Notes: generated by a model not told the origin, from the letters alone. A stretch of DNA of 64,000 nucleotides from Aquanectria penicillioides (GCA_003415625.1 PYIU01000002.1:5828001-5892000); one strand, 5' to 3'. Counted from the first letter of the stretch, positions 1-20,095 are shown. A program made the numbers and translations.

Positions 1-1706
1 GACTTGGAAATAGACACGAGGAGGAGGGTAGAGTTGGAGATTGGATGGTTCGACGGAGTGACTCGGTAGGGGTGTGCCAAATAGTGGTCAACAGTGAGGA
101 ATGACGAACAGGGCAACACGTCCAGGTACAGAATGCAGCTGCCTTGCGGAATAGTGCCGTTGATGGGAGACCAATATTATTGCGTTGGCGGCTTTTAGAG
201 GATGATGCAGGTTGGGGAAGACAAACGATGTGTGGCATGGAATAATTGTCAGGAGAAGGAGGAAGTCAAAGGACGGAGGTAGCTAGATGCCTAGGTACCT
301 GAGTAAGGTTGAGGACTCCCGCATCCGGCCAGTGGGCCGGTGCTAATGCTCAACTCGTGCTAGCACTGTTCCTGCGGATGTGCAGGATGCCGTGTGGTAC
401 CGGTACTACTGTGCCTGTATGGGTCTGTGTGGTGCTGCTCACAATGCCCCTCCAGGAGCTTCCCCCACATCAAGCCTAAGCCTCGTCCCAACATTACTAC
501 GCAGGTGCAAGGTGATGTCAAAGCCGCCCTACCCTGCATTTTCATGCCCTAGAAACCACTGTTGCATGCCTCCAATCGCCTTCACACCCGAGGGCCTTCC
601 CTCCCGATACTAGTAGATCGAGATGGCCCTTGTTTTGCTACCTAATGTGTGTGATTTTTCAGGATCAGGTGCCCAACACACCTACCTTAGTTACCTAGGT
701 AGGTAGGTAGATGCAGGCATTACACACGTGGTTACAGCAAGATATTTGCCAGGCAACAAGGCCATTATTGGATAAGGTGGGTACCTACGCGGGCGGGTAG
801 GTTCTGAGGTCACTGTATGGGCGGACAAAACAATTCAGGAAGCCTTTTAGCGCCACGCGTATAGTTTCGCACAGCCCAAAATAGTTCTGGACCTACTATT
901 TTGTCCAACAGCCTGTCTGTATACAGGCACCTACCTTACCTAGGTACCTGCACCTAGATAGTGGGTAAAGTAGTACCTAGGTAGGAAAGTACTAATACTT
1001 TGAGAAAGTAGAAGCACTAATGCTCCTAAAAAATCATGGTCAACACAACAAAGTACAACACAAGCCTACCTATATAGAGACCAATACATAGCATAACGTG
1101 CTCCTATCATGCATCAAATGCATAGGTACCTACCCTTGTAGATTTCGGCGGAGCACAAGTCTGATCCGACTAGAGAGCACCTACCTACCTACCTTGGTAC
1201 CCAGGCGCTACCAGATCTACGTATGACTGACCAGTACTTTTGGGGTACTCCACTGTTCACCAGCAGGTAGCTTCCTTGCGATCTCCAAGTGGTAAAATAC
1301 ACTTAATATCAGCACCAGGTACCTAAAGGCGACCTTCCCGCTGAGAGTCCCACCCAACCAATGCCCAACTTCTGACACCGCCCGAGGAACAAACACACAA
1401 TTGTGAGCCTCGTGCCTCGACACCCATTGACTACCTACCTAACCTGTCTGTATTGATACATTGGAACAACGAACAATTCATCAAGCTGTCTTTATTCTCC
1501 GTTTCTTAGCGTACAGGAAGACTTCACCTAAAACCGACTCATGCAAGACCGCTAAGCCACATTCCCAGGTGCTTCTCAACAAACTCCTGCCTCATCCGTC
1601 CAAGAGTGAGTGGTTGTGCGTTTTGAGGCTCAGAACACTCGCTGGTTGATTCACGGTGGTGGCACGTCGAAATAGCCTTGCCTGCAACGTGGACCTGTCA
1701 GCCACC
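1..1706. other. Intergenic region with CCTACC/AGGTAGG motif clusters
   Basis: No ORF here looks like a real gene: the open frames are short, overlap on both strands and lack recognisable domains. The visible structure is a scatter of short palindrome-like motifs built from ACCTAGGT, GGTACC and CCTACC steps, dense around 285-305, 690-715, 780-800, 930-985, 1125-1135, 1180-1205 and 1430-1440. The last few hundred bases should hold the promoter and 5' UTR of the downstream kinase gene. Confidence 0.6.
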
Positions 1707-3243
1707 ATGGAAACAGAGGCTACTAGCCATCGAAATCAGGACCAGATTCAAGACCAAGGACAAGATCCCAGCATAACCCAAGCGACCCCAGGTCAGCTGA
1801 ATAACCAGGAACAGAGCCCGATTCTGGGGCTCAACCTGCAAATAGATGACCAACAGCCACAACCAAATCCACCAGCTCATGTGTCCTCCACCGAGGAAGA
1901 GGATCGGGATCACAATGTTCAGACCCAACGAGTCGTCCCAATCGACTTTGTCACGCTGGGCATGTTTATTATCGGTTAGCTTGCCCAGATGCTCTGGCAA
2001 TTTGTCCTTGACGAGCCATCTCTTTCTCTACTCATTCCATCTCATTTTAATGACTAGCATCGGCGAAGAAATTGCTGACATGATATGACGTTTGATTCTC
2101 AAAGACGATATCGATTTCATGCCCCCTTCTCTCCCAGTTAAGAACATCCTAGGCGGCGCCGGCACCTATTCGGCCTTAGGTGCCCGCCTCTTCTCCCCGC
2201 AGCCGATTGCCTCTTCGGTTGGCTGGATCATTGACCAGGGATCTGACTTCCCACCTTCGCTCTCAACGGTGATCGACAGCTGGTCAACTTCAGCTCTCTT
2301 CCGTCATGATGGGCTTCGACTCACCACTCGGGGCTGGAACGGCTACGAGGGCGCTGTCGAAAAGCGCTCATTCAAGTATCTCACCCCAAAGAAGCGTCTA
2401 ACTGCCGAAGACCTCACCCCGACCTTACTCCAGTCTAGATCATTTCACCTCATTTGCTCCCCTACCCGTTGCAGGGAATTGGTTACTGAGATTACAAAAC
2501 TTCGCAAGAGGGTGATGCCTCTAGAAACGTATACGAAGCCTATATTTATTTGGGAACCTGTTCCAGACCTCTGTACGCCTGACGAGTTACTCAATTGCAC
2601 AAACACACTGCCTCTTGTCGATGTTTGCAGCCCCAACCATGCTGAACTGGCAGGTTTTATGGGAGACGACGGTCTTGACCCGGAGACTGGCCGGATTTCG
2701 ACCGTCGCAGTTGAGCGTGCCTGTGAGCAACTACTTGCTAGCATGCCTCTTCAGTCATTTACTCTTGTTGTTCGCGCGGGTGAGAAGGGTTGCTACATTG
2801 CCAAAAATGGTGGGAGAAAACGACAGCGAGACCCTAAGTTGACGACCAAGCGTCGGAAAAAAGATTATGTCCGGGGAGGCCTTCAACCTGATACTGACAT
2901 GGAGGCCCTGTTTGCTGGCCTCCTCCAAGATGCGGACGGTCTCGTCGCACGTGAAGAGATCGAGGTTGATCCTGGAATCGAGCGATGGATTCCCGCGTAC
3001 CACCAGGATTCTTCCCAAGTGGTCGACCCTACAGGAGGTGGCAACACGTTCTTGGGTGGTCTTGGTGTTGCCCTCGCTCGGGGGGAGAATGTCGAAGATG
3101 CTGCCATTTGGGGCACAGTTGCGGCTAGTTTCACGATTGAACAAGTCGGCGTCCCGGTCTTGGGTAGAGCCATTGATGGGCAAGAAACATGGAACGGGCA
3201 AAGCGTACCGGCTCGATTATGCGATTTTAAACAACGTTTATGA
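1707..3243 (+). CDS. MAK32-like PfkB-family carbohydrate kinase
   Basis: Two-exon gene, exons 1707-1974 and 2105-3243, giving 468 residues. The 130-nt intron has a GTTAGC donor, a GCTGACA branch-like site at 2074-2080 and an AAAG acceptor; splicing joins the TLGMFII stretch to DDIDFM, the N-terminal strand typical of MAK32-type kinases. The start is the ATG at 1707, in a near-ideal context (GCCACCATGG). Residues 1-75 are Gln/Asn-rich and likely disordered. A GGAGTYSALGA motif (sugar-site side) follows, and the second PfkB signature is DPTGGGNTFLGG at about 397-408. The usual GAGD anion-hole/catalytic motif reads GGGN here, so the base Asp is Asn. Yeast MAK32 is known genetically for maintenance of the L-A killer dsRNA; its substrate is unknown as far as I recall. 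The gene converges on MCM3 with about 220 bp between stops. Family confident; substrate unknown. Confidence 0.85.
1975..2104 (+). other. Intron of the MAK32-like gene
   Basis: The GT...AG intron of 130 nt is inferred because exon 1 otherwise runs into a stop (TAG at 1977) and the conserved kinase strand resumes exactly at 2105. Phase 1; the split codon encodes Asp90. Confidence 0.8.
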
Positions 3244-3463
3244 CTTTCTGGCAGCGAAGAGAACTTGGTCCATCTCTGCAAAGAGGGTTGAGGTCGAGAA
3301 ACATATAATAACTCATCTTATCATGGCCTTGGACTTGTGTAAATCTCGTACTTCACATCCACATATAATCGTTCCGAGACATACATCTGGTAAAACCGTG
3401 ATTAACATGTCTCTTCTTCCCTCCCCGGACGCCAAATAAGCTAATATTCTAACCTTTGTCATT

Positions 3464-6262
<2,799 letters not shown>

Positions 6263-6611
6263 AATGATGGTTGAGCTGTGATATGGTCACTTTAGCCGCA
6301 GTGTGAGCGAGGGCAGAGAAGGCGGAAATAGTGGCGATGAATCTTGAGTCTGACTCAAGTTTGGTCGGGTTGTGGTCTCTTGAAATTACTCCCACGCCTT
6401 CACGACGCGTCGTTTTCGCGTAAAGTGTGAGGGGCTGGTGCACAGACAATTGTGGCTCAGTAAGGAGAGCTCTTGTGGCGAGACACCCAATAGAATCTGA
6501 AGGTTCCCCATCAAGCTCCGTCTCCCTCCTGAACATCCCTCTTAAATTAATTATTGTATCTTCTTTTTGAACCACGCTTGCCGTTACGTCGCTTTTTTTT
6601 TTTTTTCAGCC
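6263..6611. promoter_or_regulatory. Divergent MCM3-EXO70 intergenic promoter region
   Basis: About 350 bp separate the two start codons. Besides the MCB/SCB pair it contains a run of about 15 T ending in CAG at 6590-6609, directly before the EXO70 ATG. That resembles a 3' splice site, so a short 5' UTR intron is possible (a GTATCT donor-like site occurs near 6554), but I see no clear branch site. Confidence 0.5.
6405..6420. promoter_or_regulatory. MCB (ACGCGT) with adjacent SCB-like site in MCM3/EXO70 divergent promoter
   Basis: ACGCGT at 6405-6410 lies inside a perfect 12-bp palindrome (6402-6413). Two bases on, 6413-6420 reads CGCGAAAA on the MCM3 strand, an SCB-type site. ACGCGT is the MluI cell-cycle box bound by MBF, which drives G1/S transcription of replication genes including MCM genes in yeasts. 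It lies about 145 bp upstream of the MCM3 ATG. Sites are seen directly; function is inferred. Confidence 0.6.
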
Positions 6612-8573
6612 ATGGCTGTTGGCATCGTTACTAGTACCCATAGTACGCTCGATGAGGAGGCGCGAGCTGAAGTCGATGTGTTGAACTCACGGTTAGAGAA
6701 GACGACCCAGTTGACCAAGAAGATCCAGTCTTGTCTTGGCCGACTTGATGCCACCGGCAAAAGTGTTCGAGATGTTACCGGTCCTTTAAATGGAGAAACC
6801 AGGAGATTGCAGACTCTTGGAAACAGTTGGTCTCGCAGCGATCCTGACGGATTTTATGCTGGCCTCGCTAACTCGATTATAGACATTGATGCAGTGCTTG
6901 CTGCTATTGATCGCCTGCGCCAACCCGCAGATAGTAAAAATGATGAGGAACAAATAATCCGCGTGGGCCCCGATAAAGCCGGCCTCCCCAACTACTTGGC
7001 GTCTATCAAGCGACTCAACAAGTCCTTGACGGATATGCAGGCTTCCAACTTACGCGCGAATCAACAGACGATGACCGATCTCTCCCGGCTCATTAAGTCG
7101 GGCAATACTCAACTAGAGAACCATTTTGACAAACTTCTACGTGTCGAGACTCCCCGTTCAGTCGAACCGCTGCATTATATTACCAAAGATAAACCCTTCC
7201 CAGTTCTTTCCCAGGACAAGATTGCCCGCCTCGGTTTGGTTTATTCTTATGTGACCGGGAGCCAGCAGCAAGGTGGCCAGGAGTCGTCGGTTGCTAGAAT
7301 TTATGCCGAGGTTCGAGGCCCATACCTGTCGTCATCTTTGGCCAATCTTGCAGCAGCCAGTGTCAACACAGCCAAAAAGAAAAATGCCGATGCTATCTAT
7401 CGCGCTGGTACCAACGGTATCGGAGCTTATACCCAGGCCATGGAGGGGCTCTTTCTCGCCGAGTACGACAACGTGTGTAGCATCTTCACACGCGAGGATT
7501 GGGGAATGGTTTTTCAATCGACATGCCAGGCTGCCCTGACCGAGTTAGCAAGGACTCTACGCGAGCTCAACGCTCATATTAAAGTCCACCTTTCCACTGA
7601 TTGTTACTTGGCATATGAGATTACAGAAATTCTATCTTCCCTGTCTGGGAAGTTGGAAACGCGGACTGGTGAGCTCAAAAGTGCACTGGCAGCAGCCTTG
7701 AAACCTGTACGTGAAACTGCTAAGTCATCTTTGCCCGAACTGCTCGACGAGACGAAACGAAAGATTGTTGCTTTGCAAGTTTTGCCCTCTGATGGAGCAC
7801 CAGTGCCCGTTGTATCCGAGACGATGCAAAGGCTCCAAGCTATGGTAGAGTTCTTACGACCGATCTCGAGCATCATGGTCTCACTGGGTGACGGAGGCTG
7901 GAAATCTAGTGCTGCAGCTAATGGTCGGTCTACTGATGCTATCCCTAGCCTTGCATCATTTGACATTGGTGCAGACGGCCGGGATATTTTTGCTCATTAT
8001 TGCCTTGATACCATTGACGTGCTCCTGTCATCCTTGGATCAAAAGGCACGCATGCTGATGAAAAGCAAGGCAGTTGCCGGGGTTTTCATGGCTAACAACG
8101 TCGTCATTATCCAACGCATGGTGCACGATTCTGAGCTGACACCTCTGCTCGAATCAAGACTCGAGAGCCTAGACCAGTGGAGGAAGAAAGCTACAGCTGC
8201 ATACACTGACATTTGCAAAGATCTATCAGTATATTTGTTTGATACTATCCACACCAACCGATCTCATCGCCCTACGTCGGGCCCAGCTGACTCTGCTTCT
8301 GTCATCAAAGCCCTTGGCAGTAAAGACAAAGATAAGATTAAGGAGAAATTTACGCAATTCAACAATACGTTTGATGATATGGTTTCGAGGCACAAGTCGT
8401 ATAGCATGGAGCGTGAAGTGCGCAAAATGTTTGGAGAAGATATCCGTCAAAAGCTACAGCCTCTGTATGAAAGGTTTTGGGATCGCTATCACGAGATTGA
8501 CAAGGGTAAAGGCAAATACGTCAAATATGACAAGTCGTCCATTGCTGCCGTATTTATGAGCCTTGCATCTTGA
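6612..8573 (+). CDS. EXO70: Exocyst complex subunit EXO70
   Basis: Exons 6612-6825 and 6883-8573, 634 residues. The protein starts MAVGIV, has an N-terminal coiled-coil region (LEKTTQLTKKIQ), and continues with the all-helical Exo70 rod. It ends in the conserved C-terminal segment with FGEDIRQKLQPLYERFWDRY and KYVKYDKSSI, the basic end that in yeast and mammals contacts PI(4,5)P2 and Arp2/3. EXO70 marks the plasma membrane for exocyst tethering of secretory vesicles. The 57-nt stretch 6826-6882 is in frame and could be read through. It has a GCTAAC branch 11 nt before an AG acceptor, and removing it yields the conserved LGNNIDAVLAAIDRLRQP; retaining it inserts 19 residues with no visible conservation. 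The start at 6612 fits the fungal N-terminus (GCCATGG context) better than non-ATG codons upstream. Confidence 0.95.
   Translation: MAVGIVTSTHSTLDEEARAEVDVLNSRLEKTTQLTKKIQSCLGRLDATGKSVRDVTGPLNGETRRLQTLGNSWSRSDPDGFYAGLANSIIDIDAVLAAIDRLRQPADSKNDEEQIIRVGPDKAGLPNYLASIKRLNKSLTDMQASNLRANQQTMTDLSRLIKSGNTQLENHFDKLLRVETPRSVEPLHYITKDKPFPVLSQDKIARLGLVYSYVTGSQQQGGQESSVARIYAEVRGPYLSSSLANLAAASVNTAKKKNADAIYRAGTNGIGAYTQAMEGLFLAEYDNVCSIFTREDWGMVFQSTCQAALTELARTLRELNAHIKVHLSTDCYLAYEITEILSSLSGKLETRTGELKSALAAALKPVRETAKSSLPELLDETKRKIVALQVLPSDGAPVPVVSETMQRLQAMVEFLRPISSIMVSLGDGGWKSSAAANGRSTDAIPSLASFDIGADGRDIFAHYCLDTIDVLLSSLDQKARMLMKSKAVAGVFMANNVVIIQRMVHDSELTPLLESRLESLDQWRKKATAAYTDICKDLSVYLFDTIHTNRSHRPTSGPADSASVIKALGSKDKDKIKEKFTQFNNTFDDMVSRHKSYSMEREVRKMFGEDIRQKLQPLYERFWDRYHEIDKGKGKYVKYDKSSIAAVFMSLAS
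6826..6882 (+). other. In-frame 57-nt intron in EXO70
   Basis: Donor GTTGGT, branch CGCTAAC near 6866-6872, acceptor ATTATAG ending at 6882. The length is a multiple of three with no internal stop, so simple ORF calling misses it. The donor is not the best consensus (+3 T), which is the weak point. Confidence 0.72.
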
Positions 8574-9069
8574 TCAATTCAACATGATTGCATCTACATG
8601 AATATCGGCCATCATACATCAAGGCGGAATATCGTGCGACAGCCATCGGAAGTGCATGTTTTCAAACGGGATTCAATCAACTCCCCTCGTGGAGAGCCCC
8701 AAACGGGTGGTGGTGAAAAGTTAGGGGCATTTTATTCATCTATTCATTATCCCATCAATAACCTCTCAGCTTCTTTCACCTAACTCTCTCACTGCAAGGG
8801 TTTTGGTCTGCTGAGAACGGAGGTCTCGGAAATGGTGATGGCGACGGTGATGTCGGTCTGGGCGACAATAATATGTGGTGTTCATGATGATAATGCTGGG
8901 CAACAAGAGTTAATGCTCAAACCAAGCTGCTCCCACTAGATGTGACCGAGACATCAAGGAAGGAATTCAGGAATAACGATGGAAGAAGAACAAAGAAAGA
9001 ATGTGAGTTCTCGATCTTGCCCCTGTTTCTCAGATGGCGGATGATGCGGCCGCGACAGTGTCCCTCGGT
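8574..9069. other. Intergenic: EXO70 3' flank
   Basis: Just under 500 bp with no ORF I trust. The first part is presumably the EXO70 3' UTR; a TTATTCATC-type AT stretch near 8730-8760 could hold the polyadenylation signals. No RNA gene or repeat is evident. Confidence 0.5.
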
Positions 9070-9189
9070 CTACGTAGGACATTTGGGGCAAGTCCCGCAG
9101 TAGTTGTGGGTACCCAAGTCACTGGCCTTACAACAGTTGGTACAGCATCCATCAACGATTGACCAAATCTCCACATCGGAAGCAGCCAT
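9070..9189 (-). CDS. Possible small Cys-rich protein (39 residues)
   Basis: The ATG at 9189 sits in a strong context (AGCCATGGCT) and opens a 39-codon frame ending at 9070. The last 26 residues hold seven cysteines: two CC pairs separated by two residues, then CGTCPKC near the C-terminus. This could be a metal-binding or disulfide-rich micropeptide, but I recognise no family. No signal peptide is visible, which argues against a secreted effector. The frame stays open upstream to about 9387, but those residues are low in complexity and unconvincing. A GTAAGG inside the frame could be a donor, so the C-terminus is uncertain. Confidence 0.35.
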   Translation of the reverse strand: MAASDVEIWSIVDGCCTNCCKASDLGTHNYCGTCPKCPT

Positions 9190-9543
9190 GGCTATTGGGT
9201 TTGGACCTAGAGTGGAATCTGCAAACGGGAGGAAAAGGGGGAAGGAGGAGTGAAGGATGGGGTAGAGAGCAAAAGTGGAAGGGGTTGGGTTGGTAGACTG
9301 GATCTGCTTGCAAGGCTTCTCTACTCCGTATCTAGCTGGAAGTGGAAGTGGCGGACCTAGGGAAGTCTGATTGTCGGATCTGGACAAGTTTTATGGTTGA
9401 ACAATGGCCAGGGTTGAGTCTATAGGTCGCAGATTTAGAAGTCTAGGGGGCCACTATCCACCCGTACCTGTGCCGATTTGGTGAAGTGAGGTGAAAGGGC
9501 TTTCGAGGCCCGGTAACGGCCAATAATGGGGATTGTCCACTGT
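9190..9543. other. Intergenic edge of gene island 1
   Basis: Normal-GC sequence with purine-rich stretches (9230-9300) that may be the promoter of the small ORF. It ends at 9544, where an LTR fragment begins and base composition falls sharply within about 200 bp. Confidence 0.5.
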
Positions 9544-9624
9544 TGTTGAACCGAACCAGTTGTGTAATTGTATGTATTGTGCTTGTTGTTGTGCTTGTTG
9601 TCCCTTTCAGCCTTGCTTGATTGC
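9544..9624 (-). mobile_element. Truncated Copia-type LTR fragment
   Basis: It begins TGTTGAACCGAACC, the reverse complement of the 3' end of the 241-bp LTR at 45652-45892. It continues about 80 bp along that LTR to the CAGCCTTGCTT segment, where a second LTR copy takes over. It is little mutated compared with copies deeper in the block. Confidence 0.75.
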
Positions 9625-9851
9625 TATTAAACCAAACCAGTTGTGTAATCGTGTCTATTGTCCTTGTTCTTCTTGTTCTGCCTCCTAGCCTTACTTTATT
9701 CCTTAGGCTCTAAAGAAGGGGTTAGGCTATACTAGACTTAATAGAGCTATATTATAATTATATAACTTTTATCTATTTATTTTAAGCTTTATTTTTATTA
9801 TTTAAAATATATATTAATATTTTTTATATATATAATACTTTAGGTTTAATA
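9625..9851 (-). mobile_element. Solo LTR of the Copia family
   Basis: A second copy of the same LTR in reverse orientation, from TATTAAACC at 9625 to GGTTTAATA at 9851. These are mutated forms of the terminal inverted TGTTGAACC/GGTTCAACA ends. Most of the LTR is present, including the segment TTAGGCTCTAAAGAAGGGG. No matching 5-bp target duplication is visible, so it may result from recombination or be inserted into the neighbouring fragment. Confidence 0.75.
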
Positions 9852-11320
9852 TACTTTTTTAAATTTATTAAAAATAAATTTATAGCAGCAGCAGCAGAGA
9901 ACCTAAATATACTCCCCAATGGTCAGATAGGGAATAGACCTTAAAGGTCCACTAAGCTTGCCCTTACAGTTATAGTAAAAGCAATACGCATAGCATAGGC
10001 CTACAGTAAAATAGCATCGCTCCTTCAATTAAACTTTACTGCAGCCTTTAACTTAATTAACTATATAAGGCTTATTGCTATCCTTTACAACTAAAGCTAT
10101 TTATAATAGTTGCTAGTTTAGCTTTTTAGCTATCTATTTAAGTATTTAATATACCTTTAATTTAATAATAAGTTCTTTAAACCCTATAGCATTAAAGCTA
10201 AAGTCCTATAGAAATTGCTACTTTTTTTTATTCTCTTTATTCTATTTATATTAAGGCTTTATATAGCACTTAAGAAAGTCCTTAAAATTATAATAATTAA
10301 ATTTATTAATAATATAAATATATTTATATTTAAAAAAAATATAATAAAAACTTAAGCTTAATTAAAAGCTATATAAATAGTATATATATTTTAGGCCTTT
10401 ATTAATAATATAATCTTTAAATTTATTAAGGTTTAGCTTTTTTATTTTTTTTATTAATACTAAAGGCATTAAGTTTAATTAACTTTTATCTATAATATAA
10501 TTTAGCTATAAAAATTATATTATTTTTTTAAGTTATAGCTATATAAAAAGCTACTTTAGGGCCTATATATCTTTAAGCTTAAGGGAAAACTTAAGTATTA
10601 AAAATAAATCTTTATTGCCTTTATAGTAAGTATATAAAAAGTAAACCTTAAGGCTATTTATATAATATATATATATATAATTAAATCTATAATTGCCTAT
10701 AGTATTAATATATATTATTTTTTAATAAAAAGGGCAATAATTTAAAGGGGATTGCTAAAGCTCTATTTATTAAATAAATTTAAGCCCTTTATATTATTAA
10801 AGAAGGCTATAAAGCTATTTTAATTAAATTATTAAAAAATAAGCTTAAAATTTCTTTATTTAATATATATTTTAATAAATAATTTATTTAATTTTAAAAT
10901 TAACTTTAAGCCTAAAGTATTAAAAAACTTATTTTTTTTATAATTATATTAATAATATATTAAATTTATTGTTATTATTATAATAGCCTTTAATATAAAT
11001 TAATATAAAAATATAAAAAATAGCTTATTAATTAGCTTTTTAATAAAAAATATAAAAAGAATTAAAAATTAATTAAAAATTAAATATTAATTAATTAAAA
11101 GTATTATTAAAAATAAATTAAATATAAATTTTATAAATAGTATATAAATAATAAAATAAAAATAATTAAAATCTTTTTATTTTATATAAAAAAAAAACTA
11201 TTTATTTATATAAAAAACTTAAAAAGTATAAAAGCTTTTTATTTATTTAAATATAAATAAAATATATTAAACTTTAAGGATTTTTTTTTAAAAAAAGATT
11301 CTTAAAGTAAGTATACTTTA
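9852..11320 (+). mobile_element. Tad-type LINE, reverse transcriptase part (split copy, 5' segment)
   Basis: This copy runs 5' to 3' on the plus strand. It matches the reverse complement of roughly 14.9 to 13.5 kb in the LINE at 11321-18120. At 9898-10053 it is unusually unmutated and translates with two stops to a run including RSTKLALTVIVKAIRIA and SLLQLNFTAAFN. This corresponds to the GRST..AL...SLLQLD..GAFD part of LINE reverse transcriptases of the Tad/Jockey type. Beyond 10.1 kb it decays to more than 80% AT. It is cut at 11320 by another LINE and resumes at 18121. The left boundary against the LTR is approximate. Confidence 0.8.
11307..11320. repeat. Target-site duplication, left, of LINE 11321-18120
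   Basis: GTAAGTATACTTTA occurs here and again at 18121-18134, on either side of the nested LINE. Uninterrupted LINE copies have one equivalent site. Confidence 0.8.
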
Positions 11321-18120
<6,800 letters not shown>

Positions 18121-20095
18121 GTAAGTATACTTTAATATTAATATAAAAATACTATTAAAATAATTAGCTATATTATATTATATTACTTACTTTATTTAAG
18201 CTAAAAGAAAACTTTATTTAATTTATTTTATAATCTTTTTAAACTTAAGTAATATTTATTTAAAGCTTAAATTATATATTATTTTATTAAATAATTAGTT
18301 TATTTATATATTATATTATATTATAAGCTAACTATTAAATTATATTTAATTTAAAATATATTTATTTTTATATTGCTTTTACCTTTTAGTAACTTTTTTA
18401 TTTAAGTGCTTTAACCTTTTTATTAAAAGGGAAGTTAATATACTTAAAAAAACTCCCTTTAAAAAAAGGAAAAAACTAGCCTATTATATAAATAATATAT
18501 TAAAGCTTACTTCTTTAATAATTAAATCTTTATTTTAGCTTTATTTTAAACTTTATTTTTATTTATTATTATATTTAATTTATATTTATTTATTTTAATA
18601 ATACTATTTATTTTAAGTTTATATTCTTTTTAAAAGATATAAAATCTATTTTATTTTTTTTATTATCTTTTTTATTAATTTTTTTTTTATTCTTTAGCTT
18701 TTTTTACTTTAATTCCCTTTTAGCTTTATTTAAGCTTAAGCTATTACTTAAAAAGTTATATTAAACTTTAGTCTTTATTATTAATATTAATTAATATAAA
18801 TCTATATTAAAATTAACTTTATTTATTATTATTATTACTTTTTAATATTGCCTATTTTTAAATAGCTTTAGCCCTTTTAATTAAAAAAAGCAATATAGCT
18901 ATTAAGCTTTTAAAAGCTATAGCTATATAATTAACTTTATTAATTAATTTATAAAGCTAATTAATATTAAAATCTATAATTAAAACTATAAATATAGCTT
19001 AAAAATATACTTAAGTTATCTTTTTTTTAGCTTAAATAGCTTTAGCCTTTAATTATTAAAGCTTTTTTATTTAATAAATTATATTAATAATAAACTTAAA
19101 TTAAAATTAAAAAGTATTTATTATAGCTATTTCTCTTTATAAAGCTATTATTAATACTTAAATATTAGCCTTTATTAAATATAGTAATAGCTTATATAGC
19201 TTATATATATAAATATAAGCAATATAGCTATTAGCCTTAATATTTATTACTATTAGCTACTTAAAGTTATAGCAAAAGGGTATAATTTATTAGTTTAATT
19301 TTAATATAAACCTTTTTTTCTATTTTTTATTATTTATATAATATATTTAGAATAGAGCAAATTCTATACTGCCCTTAAAAATAGCTTAGCACTCCCTGCC
19401 TTAATGCAGCTAGCTTAATATTTTAGTATTTATATAAATATTAATAAAAGAGCTGCAATAAGCCTATAGTATATATAAACTATTATAATTATAGTTATAA
19501 TTATAGTTATAGTTATAGTTATTATTATTATTATTATTATAGTTATTATTTTTAGCTATATATAATTAATATAAAATAGTAATAAAAATAGCAATTAATA
19601 CTTATATAAATTAAATATTTTATATAAATAGTGCATTAATAAAGTATATACTTAAAGGCAATAAAAAGCTCTTATAGAAATATATAAAAAAAAAAAAAAA
19701 GAAAAGAAAATAAATATATCTATAAAGATTAAAAAATAATAATAGTAATACTTAAATAGCTAATAATTAATTAGCTATTAGCTAGTGCTAAATTGGCGCT
19801 TTACTCCTTATAATAGGCTTATAGTATAGATAATTTAGGCCTATTATAGGCCTTACTTTTATTTTATTTATTAATTCTATAATTAAATAAATAAAATATT
19901 TTAATAATAGTATTAAACTAACTTTTAATTTAATACTCTTTTATAGAAAATCTATATTAAGTTTAATATTATATTAAATAAAGGTTTTTATTCTATTAAT
20001 ATAGTTTTTTTTCTTTATTTATATAGTATAAAAGTACTATTTACTTTATAGGTCTATAGAGTATTAATAAATAAAAATAAAAATAAATTTATTAA
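18121..20095 (+). mobile_element. 3' segment of the split LINE (continues 9852-11320)
   Basis: The reverse complement of about 13.5 to 11.3 kb, so the plus-strand copy resumes here after the nested insertion. It ends with the family 3' end (reverse complement of TACTCTATAGACC) and an AATA/AAAAT-rich tail at about 20065-20095. With 11321-13.5 kb it forms a long inverted repeat of about 2 kb, which is a product of nesting rather than true terminal inverted repeats. Confidence 0.8.

Noticed and set aside
1217..1423. Minus-strand 68-codon ORF
   Set aside because: No domain or good context; it overlaps the CCTACC motif field and open frames on the other strand.
2755..3281. Minus-strand ORFs opposite the MAK32-like gene
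   Set aside because: Antisense shadows of the kinase frame with no recognisable motif.
9190..9387. N-terminal extension of the Cys-rich ORF
   Set aside because: The extra residues are low-complexity and the internal ATG has the better start context.
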